Numbered from the stretch's first letter, positions 1 to 6,805 are shown. The stretch is DNA of 7,083 nt from Spirochaetaceae bacterium (GCA_016342385.1 JAEINM010000214.1:1-7083), one strand, 5' to 3'. The notes: generated by a model not told the origin, from the letters alone. Numbers and translations are program-made.

Positions 1-1
1 G

Positions 2-256
2 AAGAAAGAACTTGTTGAACAACACCTTCATCCCTATACACAGGCATTATTCAATGCCTTTCCCCTGACCGATCCCAAAGGTCGTGAGAAAAAAGAGCAG
101 GTGTTGATGGGGGATGTTCCCTCTCCGATCAATCCTCCAGAGGGGTGTCACTTTCATCCACGGTGTCCTCATGCCATGGATAAATGCAGAGTCGAATATC
201 CTGAACTGAAAGAGGTCAGCCCCGGGCATAAAGTCGCCTGCTGGCTTCACAACTGA
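2..256 (+). CDS. Peptide ABC transporter ATP-binding protein, C-terminal fragment (OppF/DppF type)
   Basis: Partial gene: its 5' part lies left of the window and 84 codons to the TGA stop at 254-256 are visible. The residues form the C-terminal region that oligopeptide/dipeptide ABC ATPases carry after the nucleotide-binding domain. HPYT is at fragment residues 10-13, followed by GDVPSPINPP and a cysteine cluster C49, C55, C62, C80 (GCxFxxRCP...C...GHxVAC). In some family members these four cysteines bind a [4Fe-4S] cluster; whether they do here is inference. GDVPSPINPPxGC is more typical of the OppF/DppF subunit than of OppD/DppD, and such ATPases are often last in their operon, which fits the terminator directly downstream. 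The protein would power uptake of oligopeptides, dipeptides or related solutes from the cytoplasmic face of the inner membrane. The Walker and ABC signature motifs are outside the window, so activity and substrate cannot be judged. Confidence 0.93.
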   Translation, partial: KKELVEQHLHPYTQALFNAFPLTDPKGREKKEQVLMGDVPSPINPPEGCHFHPRCPHAMDKCRVEYPELKEVSPGHKVACWLHN

Positions 257-262
257 TTATAT

Positions 263-293
263 AAACTCCCGGCCATCGATCCGGGAGTTTTTT
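263..293 (+). terminator. Rho-independent terminator after the ABC transporter gene
   Basis: A perfect 10-bp stem pairs AAACTCCCGG (263-272) with CCGGGAGTTT (281-290) around an 8-nt loop (CCATCGAT), followed by a run of T to position 293. It starts 7 bases after the stop codon of the ABC ATPase gene, so it most likely ends the peptide-transport operon. It also lies just upstream of the next gene on the same strand. Confidence 0.9.
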
Positions 294-314
294 ATTACCG
301 GGAGAAAATGGAAT

Positions 315-1703
315 TTGTTTAAATTATCTGAAATTAGTTCAAAAGAGCTTCTCACTCTGATCTACAGTAAAAACAGAACAATAATCGATATTAGAACAGT
401 GAATTCCTACAATGGCTGGATGGAACTGGGAGAGCCACGGGAGGGACATATAAGAAGGGCTGTCAGCATACCTTTTCAATGGATATTTCACCCCCTTTGG
501 GATACGGTTCTCCAGAGAAAAAACCTCCGGAAGAACCACACTGTGGTTATTTATGGAATAAATAGAAAAGAAATAGATGTTACGGCAGAAAAACTGCACA
601 AAACAGGATTCACAGATGTAAGAGTGTATTATCACTTTATCGATGAGTGGTGCAGGAATGACGTCTACCCCATGGAGTATCTCTATCGATACAAACAGCT
701 GGTATCGGCAGATTGGCTCAAGGAGCTCATGGAGAAGGGTAAGACCGATGGGTCTAATAATGAGAATTATATAATTTGTCATTGCCATTATCAAAATCGG
801 GAATCCTATTTAAAAAGACATATCCCCGGAGCCATAGAGCTGAATACAGACTGGCTTGAATCTCCCGCAACATGGAATCGACGAAGTCCCCTTGAGCTGA
901 AAGCGGCTTTGGAAAGTATGGGGATTGGCAGGAACTCTACTGTTATATTATATGGTGAAGATTCTTCCCGAAAACACAACAATAAATATGACGAAAAGAA
1001 TTTCGGCCAGCTGGCTTCATTCCGATGTGCTCTAATTCTGCTCTATTCCGGAGTGAAAGATGTAAAGATTCTAAATGGCGGTTTCAACAGTTGGATGGAA
1101 TCTGGTTTTACGGTCTCTACCGGTAAATCGATTCCATCCCCTATCGACAACTTTGGTGTTTCGGTTCCTTTTAATCCTCAATTATTCATAGACCAGAGTG
1201 ATGCGAAAGAATATCTCTCACATAGAGAGAAGAGTTTGATCAGTATCAGAAGCTGGCCTGAATATATAGGAGAAAAAAGTGGTTATAGCTACATATCCAG
1301 AAAGGGACGGATACCGGGAGCCCTTTTTTCCAACTGTGGGAGCGATTCCTACCATATGGAAAACTACAGAAACATCGATCAGACTTGCCGTGAATACGGT
1401 GCTGTAAAAAAAATGTGGTGTCAATCCGGGATTTTACGAAGAGGAACAAAAGCGTTTTACTGCGGAACAGGCTGGAAAGCCAGTGAAGCCTGGTTCAATG
1501 CCTATTTAATGGGCTGGGAAGAGATCTCCGTTTATGATGGAGGTTGGTTTGAATGGAGTAATAATGTAGAGAATCCAATTGAAAGAGGTATTCCATCGGA
1601 CTCACATCGCAATAATGCATTTTATGATTTCGATTTCATGAGTACAGGCAGACTGCTTAAACCGATTAGTAATGTAAAAGCCATACCAAACCACCCCGTA
1701 TAG
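315..1703 (+). CDS. Three-domain rhodanese (thiosulfate sulfurtransferase), YnjE-like
   Basis: The 462-aa protein has three consecutive rhodanese folds, roughly residues 3-125, 128-268 and 288-427. The first two have repeat landmarks (DIRTVNSY, then HIPGAIELN with GGFNSW) but lack a cysteine at the active-site loop (VVIYGINRKE near 77-86, VILYGEDSS near 210-218). The third has the loop CGTGWKAS with C383 as the likely persulfide-carrying residue. One active domain behind two decayed ones, with a CGTGWxAS loop, is the architecture of E. coli YnjE (about 435 aa), a sulfurtransferase linked to sulfur transfer for molybdopterin synthesis. Assignment to that role here is inference. No signal peptide is evident, so it is probably cytoplasmic, unlike the exported YnjE precursor. 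The start is TTG at 315 with GGGAG at 300-304; an ATG at 308 is out of frame and stops after four codons. The C-terminal tail (about 431-462) is read from DNA that also encodes the last membrane helix of the convergent transporter. Confidence 0.85.
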   Translation: MFKLSEISSKELLTLIYSKNRTIIDIRTVNSYNGWMELGEPREGHIRRAVSIPFQWIFHPLWDTVLQRKNLRKNHTVVIYGINRKEIDVTAEKLHKTGFTDVRVYYHFIDEWCRNDVYPMEYLYRYKQLVSADWLKELMEKGKTDGSNNENYIICHCHYQNRESYLKRHIPGAIELNTDWLESPATWNRRSPLELKAALESMGIGRNSTVILYGEDSSRKHNNKYDEKNFGQLASFRCALILLYSGVKDVKILNGGFNSWMESGFTVSTGKSIPSPIDNFGVSVPFNPQLFIDQSDAKEYLSHREKSLISIRSWPEYIGEKSGYSYISRKGRIPGALFSNCGSDSYHMENYRNIDQTCREYGAVKKMWCQSGILRRGTKAFYCGTGWKASEAWFNAYLMGWEEISVYDGGWFEWSNNVENPIERGIPSDSHRNNAFYDFDFMSTGRLLKPISNVKAIPNHPV

Positions 1704-2977
1704 CGGTAATGTCCCCAGATCCCCTCCATGAGGCTGAAAAGCCACGGTCCGACAGCACTCCCCGCCACCATAAAGCTCATGGCCAGTCCGGAGATGGCTC
1801 CCAGGTGTTCCCGTCCATAGAGTTTCGGCCAGGCCACCGATGTGATAACACCGAATAGCCCGCCGGCAATTCCCATACCGAGAATAAGGAGAATGGCAGA
1901 GAGTCTATTATAGGGCATGGATATGGCAAGAGCCGCTACAAAAGTCCCTAAAACCAGAGCATAAAAAATATTTTTCATGCGGATAATATCACTGAGCCAG
2001 CTACCGAGAAATCGGGATCCCACAGAGATGATTGCAATGGGGAGAAAAATGGCGACAGCCTCTCCTTTACTCTTATCCAGTGATGCAAAAATGGAAGTGA
2101 CATGAAAAGTGAAAGCCGTATTGTAGAGAGCCCAGTAGAAGAGCAGCAGGAGGTAAAACCATAATTGCGGATCTCTCCTGGCTTCAGCCAGAGTGTAATT
2201 TCTCTTTACATCATTCGGTCGGGACCGGCTTCCCGTCTTAATATGAACACCTTGCTCCATCTCCATTTGACAGTCCTCAGGACTGTCTCTGAATATGATA
2301 ATGATAAAAGGGAGGATGGCTATAATGAGAATTAAACCTATTATCAGCCAGGATTGTTCCCAGCTGGAAAAATCAATCAGAGCCTGAAGAACCCGGGGGG
2401 CATAGGAAAACCCGAAAGAAGTAAAAATCCCCATTATGGCTGCGGCGAATCCTCTGTGAACCTCAAACCAGCGCATCACCATACCTCTTGATACAAGAGT
2501 CAGAACACCCTGTCCGAAAAAGCGGATACCGAGAAAACCGAATATCATCAGGGTAAATGCTACAGGAATAGCCGGGAGGCCGGTTGAATTATGTATAAAA
2601 TCAGTGACAATGACAGATTTTGATAGCAGGATAAGACACAATCCCAGAAAAAAAGCTGATCCTGCCGCGGCTACCCGTGCACCGAATTTATCGTAGAAAA
2701 TCCCGGCATAGGTCAATAAAAAAGAACTTGTCAGAGTTCCTATCATATAGGCCGTAGAAATCTGTATTCTGGTCAAGTTCAAATGGCTTATAAGATGATC
2801 TGTGTAGACCGAGACACCCATGGTCTGACCAGGGATGCTGAAAAGAATGCCCAAAGACCCGGCAACTAATATGATCCACCCGTAATAGAGTGGACTTCTT
2901 TTCACTGAAAAAGGGAAATTCCCCGCAATCAGGTGATGTTTTTCATTTCTTTTGTTTTTCTTAAGAGTTTTATTCAT
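1622..2977 (-). CDS. Major facilitator superfamily transporter, 12 TM, substrate unknown
   Basis: This 451-aa integral inner-membrane transporter has about twelve hydrophobic helices, near residues 33-52, 72-92, 101-121, 135-158, 175-195, 207-230, 272-295, 304-325, 335-353, 359-381, 393-412 and 427-447. A charged cytoplasmic loop (231-270) separates the two halves. An MFS motif A variant, AGIFYDKFGAR, is at 91-101 between helices 2 and 3. The N-terminal YYGWIILVAG and the PGQTMGVSVYTDHL stretch match a widespread group of carboxylate/OFA-like MFS proteins whose substrates are mostly unknown; I do not assign one. The N-terminus is lysine-rich, with 30 residues before the first helix. ATG at 2977-2975 lacks a clear Shine-Dalgarno sequence, and an in-frame GTG at residue 25 is an alternative start. 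The gene is divergent from the MEDS/kinase pair and convergent with the rhodanese, overlapping it by 82 bp. The overlap includes TM12, so this gene cannot be shorter at its 3' end without losing a helix. Confidence 0.88.
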   Translation of the reverse strand: MNKTLKKNKRNEKHHLIAGNFPFSVKRSPLYYGWIILVAGSLGILFSIPGQTMGVSVYTDHLISHLNLTRIQISTAYMIGTLTSSFLLTYAGIFYDKFGARVAAAGSAFFLGLCLILLSKSVIVTDFIHNSTGLPAIPVAFTLMIFGFLGIRFFGQGVLTLVSRGMVMRWFEVHRGFAAAIMGIFTSFGFSYAPRVLQALIDFSSWEQSWLIIGLILIIAILPFIIIIFRDSPEDCQMEMEQGVHIKTGSRSRPNDVKRNYTLAEARRDPQLWFYLLLLFYWALYNTAFTFHVTSIFASLDKSKGEAVAIFLPIAIISVGSRFLGSWLSDIIRMKNIFYALVLGTFVAALAISMPYNRLSAILLILGMGIAGGLFGVITSVAWPKLYGREHLGAISGLAMSFMVAGSAVGPWLFSLMEGIWGHYRYTGWFGMAFTLLIGLSSLPVLMKSKS

Positions 2978-3023
2978 GAGTTGTAAAGAAATAACACATG
3001 AGAAAGAGAATTACAAGCTGAGA

Positions 3024-3052
3024 ATCGAGGCGCAGGCAAGCAGTGCCCCGAT
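3024..3052. repeat. GC-rich imperfect inverted repeat (hairpin) in the divergent intergenic region
   Basis: The arms ATCGAGGCGC (3024-3033) and GTGCCCCGAT (3043-3052) can form a 10-bp stem with one mismatch and one G-T wobble around a 9-nt loop. The block is markedly more GC-rich than the surrounding AT-rich intergenic DNA. It is not placed as a terminator for any gene here, because the flanking genes diverge. It may be a leader structure of the transporter mRNA, a protein-binding site, a dispersed repeat or a remnant of older coding DNA. Confidence 0.5.
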
Positions 3053-3083
3053 GGTATTTTCTTCTAAATAGGATATTTCTCAA

Positions 3084-3113
3084 TTTATAACTTATAATAT
3101 GAATACAAGACAA
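3084..3113 (-). promoter_or_regulatory. Candidate promoter for the MFS transporter
   Basis: On the minus strand TTGTCT (3113-3108) and TATAAA (3089-3084) are separated by 18 bases, a sigma70-like arrangement about 105 bases upstream of the transporter ATG. The region is AT-rich, so chance matches are likely. If used, the transcript leader would include the GC-rich hairpin at 3024-3052. Confidence 0.35.
3093..3098 (+). promoter_or_regulatory. Candidate -10 box for the MEDS/kinase operon
   Basis: A perfect TATAAT lies about 80 bases upstream of the ATG at 3178 in the divergent intergenic region. No good -35 hexamer is found 16-18 bases upstream, so this is a weak call. It would overlap the candidate minus-strand promoter, which would place the two divergent transcription units under shared control. 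Confidence 0.35.
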
Positions 3114-3177
3114 TTTTATTCTTATTAATTTTTTTCCTTAATGAATTGCCTAATTTGAATAAATCAGAGGGATTTGT

Positions 3178-3804
3178 ATGAAAAACAAAGAGAAAAATAG
3201 ACCTTTTGTATCACTTGGATTTACTGATGAAAAAGTTCCTGAAGGCACACATATGTGCTTAATCTTTACAAAAGAAGAAGAGAGAAAAGATTCCTTACTC
3301 AAGTATTTATTAAGCGGCCTTAAGGATGGAGAAAGAACAGCCTGTTTTTCCGGTAAAGTAACCGAAAATGAGTTAAGAGATTACTTTTCAGAAAATGGAA
3401 TTTCCTATGACGAAAGAAAAGATCATAATGCCATAAAACTGTCAGGAACAAGTGAAGTCTATTTTGATGAAGGTACATTTGATCCCGATCGGATGATTAA
3501 TTTATTAACCACTTATTACAATGAAGCCAGAGAAATGGATTTTCCCGCAGCCCGTGTTATTGGAGAAATGATTCCTGAAGTGGAGAAAGTTCCCGGAGGA
3601 GACAGATTGCTCGAATATGAGGCGAAAGTAAGTATTCTACAGGAAGATCATCCGGTAACTGCCGTATGTCAGTATGATGCCAATGTTTTTGATGGGGCAA
3701 CAATTATGAACGTACTAAAAGTACACCCTCAAATGATAGTGAATGGCTTGGTCGTACAGAATCCTTTCTTTATTGATCCCCATGAGTTTCTAAAAAGCTG
3801 TTAA
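3178..3804 (+). CDS. MEDS-domain (DcmR-type sensory) protein
   Basis: This 208-aa soluble protein is almost entirely a MEDS domain (methanogen/methylotroph, DcmR sensory domain). Recognisable parts are GTHMCLIF at 23-30 (H25, C27), an acidic central region, VCQYDANVFDG at 163-173, and the closing block KVHPQMIVNGLVVQNPFF at 181-198. MEDS domains occur in the dichloromethane regulator DcmR and, commonly, fused in front of PAS/histidine kinase modules. They are thought to sense small molecules, but the ligand here is unknown. There is no output domain and no membrane segment, so it probably acts with the kinase encoded directly downstream. AGAGGG at 3166-3171 lies 6 bases before the ATG and is a good ribosome binding site. 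The TAA stop (3802-3804) directly abuts the ATG of the kinase gene in the same frame, so the two look like a split version of a MEDS-kinase fusion. Confidence 0.85.
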   Translation: MKNKEKNRPFVSLGFTDEKVPEGTHMCLIFTKEEERKDSLLKYLLSGLKDGERTACFSGKVTENELRDYFSENGISYDERKDHNAIKLSGTSEVYFDEGTFDPDRMINLLTTYYNEAREMDFPAARVIGEMIPEVEKVPGGDRLLEYEAKVSILQEDHPVTAVCQYDANVFDGATIMNVLKVHPQMIVNGLVVQNPFFIDPHEFLKSC

Positions 3805-5760
3805 ATGAAAAATAACCATAAGCTATCAGCCGAAGTTCTGGGACAAATAGCTATTATGCAGAGTGTTATTCCAAGTTTACCCAATAAAACGTCAATGCTG
3901 AACTTTGCCTGCCAGGGGCTGAAAGATATTCCGGGAATCGAAAAAATTACTTTTCAGTTATTCGAAAGAGAGGGAAAACTAATACAGAATCGAATCAATA
4001 AAAACCATTTATATAAAAGTTTTCCAATTAAAGCAAATGGCTGTGAATCTGCTGTGTTAACTTTTTTAATAAGAAAAGAAAAGGATTTTGTACCTTATAT
4101 TCCCTATATTGATAATTTCTGTAACGTATTGGCTCTTGTTATTGAAGAAAAAAAACAGCGAATGGTCAATGAAAATTTAATACAGAAAATGGAGGATCTG
4201 GTCAAACAGAGAACAATTGAACTGGAAATTGCAAAGGAGAGATTATCCATTGCCTTGAACGGAGCCAATAGTGGAATATGGGACTGGAACCTAAAAACAG
4301 GTGTGATTTATTTTGATAGAAACTACTATACGATTTCCGGATACGATCCCTACGAATTCCCCGGTAAATATAAAGAATGGAAGAAAAGAGTCCACCCCGA
4401 TGATATAGAAAAGGCAGAAAAAAGCATTAAGGATTATCTAGATGGTGTCTCTGAACAATATATAGATGAATTCAGGTTCCTCAGAAAATCGGGAGAGTGG
4501 ATGTGGATTCTTGGCCAGGGTAAAATATTCGAATATGATTCTGATGGAAATCCGCTGAGGTTTTCTGGAGCTCATACAGACATTACCATTAGAAAATCTG
4601 CTGAAGAAAATCTAAAAAAAGCACAGAATTATATAGTGAGTATTCTCGATTCCATGCCTTCTGTCTTAATAAGTGTCAACTCGAAGGGAATCATTCAACA
4701 ATTGAATAAAAAAGCTGAAGAAATGATTAATCACAAATCCTCAGAACTTATTGGTAAAAATCTCAATGAAATAATTCCCCAATATTATAATGAGATTTCT
4801 CAATTGGAGACTGCAATCGATTCCGGAGAAAAGATAAATAGAAGAAGGAAACAAATTATTATAAATGAAGATATCCACTATAAAGATATTATTGTATTCC
4901 CCATTACCACCAAGGGTGAAAAAGGCGCCGTTCTCCGCATTGATGATGTAACAGAACAAGTCAAAATGGAAGAAGTTCTTATTCAAAATGAAAAGATGTT
5001 ATCTCTTGGAGGTCTAGCGGCTGGAATGGCTCATGAAATAAATAATCCTCTGGCAGGCATGATACAGACAGCTCAGGTTTTAGCATCAAGACTTGGTGCC
5101 AAAGCATATAATAAGGCAAATTTAGAAGCTGCTGAGAAAGCGGAAACAAATATGGACTCCATATTAAAATTTTTGGAATATCGCGATATTCCAAAAATGC
5201 TTTCAGCAATACATGAATCTGGTCTAAGAGTCTCTCACATTGTTGAAAATATGCTTTCCTTTTCTCGAAAGAGTAATCAAAAATCCCATTTCTATCATAT
5301 TCCGGATATTTTGGATAGCACAATAGAACTTGTATCATCAGACTATGATCTTAAGAAGGATTATGATTTTAAAAAAATACAAATTATTAAAAAGTATGAG
5401 AAGGACCTTCCGCAAATTCTGTGTGAAAAATCAAAAATACAGCAGGTTTTCCTGAATTTATTAAGAAATGGGGCAGCCGCCATGGAAGGCAGGGAGAATC
5501 CCTTATTTGTCATTTCAGTCAGCAATGATCACAATAGGAAAAATCTCCGTCTTACAATTGAAGATAATGGTTCCGGTATGGATGAAGAAGTCAGAAAAAG
5601 GATTTTTGAACCCTTTTTCACAACAAAACCTATAGGAATAGGAACAGGGCTCGGTCTTAGCATTTCCTACTTCATAATAGCTGAAAATCATTCCGGAACG
5701 ATGTCTGTTAAATCAGTAAAAGGACAAGGTAGTACATTTATTATCACCCTGCCTTATTAA
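3805..5760 (+). CDS. Soluble PAS-domain sensor histidine kinase
   Basis: This 651-aa protein has no evident membrane helix. In order it shows a divergent GAF-like region (about 1-115), a coiled coil (116-148), a PAS domain with PAC tail (about 147-265, HPDD at 197-200, ending TDITIRK), a second PAS (about 272-386, ending DDVTEQ), a HisKA dimerisation domain and a HATPase domain. The phospho-acceptor is H410 in GMAHEINNPLAG. The two HisKA helices are separated by an unusually long stretch (about 425-470) before HIVENMLSFSRKS. ATP-binding motifs are intact: N-box with N551 and N555, DNGSGM 587-592, FEPFFTTK 601-608, GTGLGLSI 613-620. It should autophosphorylate, and it has no receiver domain of its own, so it needs a separate response regulator. 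No clear Shine-Dalgarno precedes the ATG, and translation probably depends on coupling to the MEDS gene. A perfect 30-bp palindrome lies within codons 455-465. Confidence 0.92.
   Translation: MKNNHKLSAEVLGQIAIMQSVIPSLPNKTSMLNFACQGLKDIPGIEKITFQLFEREGKLIQNRINKNHLYKSFPIKANGCESAVLTFLIRKEKDFVPYIPYIDNFCNVLALVIEEKKQRMVNENLIQKMEDLVKQRTIELEIAKERLSIALNGANSGIWDWNLKTGVIYFDRNYYTISGYDPYEFPGKYKEWKKRVHPDDIEKAEKSIKDYLDGVSEQYIDEFRFLRKSGEWMWILGQGKIFEYDSDGNPLRFSGAHTDITIRKSAEENLKKAQNYIVSILDSMPSVLISVNSKGIIQQLNKKAEEMINHKSSELIGKNLNEIIPQYYNEISQLETAIDSGEKINRRRKQIIINEDIHYKDIIVFPITTKGEKGAVLRIDDVTEQVKMEEVLIQNEKMLSLGGLAAGMAHEINNPLAGMIQTAQVLASRLGAKAYNKANLEAAEKAETNMDSILKFLEYRDIPKMLSAIHESGLRVSHIVENMLSFSRKSNQKSHFYHIPDILDSTIELVSSDYDLKKDYDFKKIQIIKKYEKDLPQILCEKSKIQQVFLNLLRNGAAAMEGRENPLFVISVSNDHNRKNLRLTIEDNGSGMDEEVRKRIFEPFFTTKPIGIGTGLGLSISYFIIAENHSGTMSVKSVKGQGSTFIITLPY
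5169..5198. repeat. Perfect 30-bp palindrome inside the histidine kinase gene
   Basis: The core GGAATATCGCGATATTCC (5175-5192) is extended by ATTTTT on the left and AAAAAT on the right, giving 15 matched base pairs with no spacer; 5168/5199 is the first mismatch. It covers kinase codons 455-465 and encodes FLEYRDIPK; the opposite strand encodes the same peptide. It falls in the long insert between the two HisKA helices. Whether it has a DNA- or RNA-level role is unknown. Confidence 0.95.
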
Positions 5761-5779
5761 AAATTATTTCCACGAGATT

Positions 5780-6805
5780 TCATGCTAAAAAATACATCTC
5801 CATCATCCCTTTCCCCTTAACCTCTACGGGATCCCTCTTCTCAAAAGAGAATTTATCCTTTACTAAAGACCATGTGGCTTCGGAAATATTAATGCGATTG
5901 GGTTCAGAATGGCATTCCATTCTCGATGCGGTATTCACCGAATCGCCGAAAATATCGTATATGTATTTTTTTGTTCCCACAATTCCACCAACAACACTGC
6001 CGCTATGAATTCCAATTCGGACCTGCCATGGATTGCTGCTGTTCTCACCGTCTTTAAGAAGATAGTTTTTCATATCAATAGCAGCGTTGACAATATTCAG
6101 TGCATGATCTGGATTCTCATCGGGGATTCCGCTTACAGCGAGATAAGCATCGCCAATTGTTTTAATTCTTTCACAATTGTGTTTGTCCATTATTTCATCA
6201 AAAACAGTAAACATTTCATTTAACTTATTAATAAGACGTTCCGGTTCCATAATTGCCGACAAAGGGGTAAATCCGACAAAGTCGGAAAAAAGAAGAGTAA
6301 CATTTTTAAAAAGATGTGGTTTACTTGTTCCGGTTTCTTTTAATTCCTCGGCGACTCTCGATGGCAGAACATTTAAGAGCAGCTTCTCAGATTTTTCTTT
6401 TTCAGCTTCAACATTTCTTAAGGCTTTTCTTAGTTTTAAATGCGTTCCCACTCTGGCAATAACCTCTTCTTTCTGGAAAGGTTTGGAGACATAATCGACA
6501 GCTCCCGAAGTAAAACCTTTTACTTTATCTTCAATCTGGTTCAGAGCGGAAATAAATATGACAGGTATGGCTGCTGTTTCGGGATCCTCTTTCAGTTTTC
6601 CGATAGTCTCATACCCGTCCATTCCGGGCATCTTTATATCGAGCAGAATGAGATCGGGTTGAGCTTTTCTGGCAATGGCAATGGCTCTTTCTCCACTTTT
6701 CGCCTGTAGAGGATAGAATCCCTCTTCTGTCAGAGTCTCGGTTAAAACTTTCAGATTCTCTTCAATATCATCTACAATCAGAACACGGGATTTTTCTTCA
6801 GCCAT
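5780..6805 (-). CDS. Response regulator with class III adenylate cyclase output domain
   Basis: This 341-aa cytoplasmic protein begins with a receiver domain (about 6-122): acidic pair D12/D13, phospho-acceptor D56 in LLDIKMPG, S86, and K108 in KPF. A helical linker follows (about 125-160, with LLLNVLPSRVAEEL), then a class III nucleotide cyclase domain (about 165-341). All expected catalytic residues are visible: metal-binding D175 (FSDFVGFT) and D219 (IGDAY), adenine-specifying K215 and D284 (YDIFGDSVN), and transition-state N291 and R295 (NTASRM). The K/D pair indicates ATP to cAMP rather than cGMP production. Phosphorylation of D56 probably controls cyclase activity. The ATG at 6805-6803 is preceded by AGGAAGAG (6818-6811) with 5-base spacing and overlaps the end of the upstream probable hybrid kinase gene by 8 bases, so the two are co-translated. 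The gene converges on the histidine kinase gene with a 19-bp gap. Confidence 0.93.
   Translation of the reverse strand: MAEEKSRVLIVDDIEENLKVLTETLTEEGFYPLQAKSGERAIAIARKAQPDLILLDIKMPGMDGYETIGKLKEDPETAAIPVIFISALNQIEDKVKGFTSGAVDYVSKPFQKEEVIARVGTHLKLRKALRNVEAEKEKSEKLLLNVLPSRVAEELKETGTSKPHLFKNVTLLFSDFVGFTPLSAIMEPERLINKLNEMFTVFDEIMDKHNCERIKTIGDAYLAVSGIPDENPDHALNIVNAAIDMKNYLLKDGENSSNPWQVRIGIHSGSVVGGIVGTKKYIYDIFGDSVNTASRMECHSEPNRINISEATWSLVKDKFSFEKRDPVEVKGKGMMEMYFLA

Noticed and set aside
339..794. 151-codon open frame on the minus strand inside the rhodanese gene
   Set aside because: It is antisense to a clear rhodanese domain, its composition is not protein-like, and it shows no family motif.
1210..1231. 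Short inverted repeat TCTCTC/GAGAGA in the rhodanese gene
   Set aside because: It is only a 6-bp stem of low complexity within coding sequence, which is expected by chance.
2976..3071. 31-codon plus-strand ORF starting with ATG at the transporter start
   Set aside because: It has no ribosome binding site, its ATG overlaps the opposite gene's start codon, and its apparent codon content is explained by the GC-rich hairpin block.
4979..5338. 119-codon open frame on the minus strand inside the kinase gene
   Set aside because: It is fully antisense to conserved HisKA coding sequence, lacks a clear ribosome binding site, and its only recognisable peptide comes from the palindrome.
5761..5779. Possible bidirectional terminator between the converging kinase and cyclase genes
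   Set aside because: The 19-bp gap and its flanks show no convincing stem followed by a T-tract on either strand.
5909..6709. Several plus-strand open frames opposite the cyclase gene
   Set aside because: They are shadows of a gene with intact catalytic motifs on the minus strand, and none has recognisable features.
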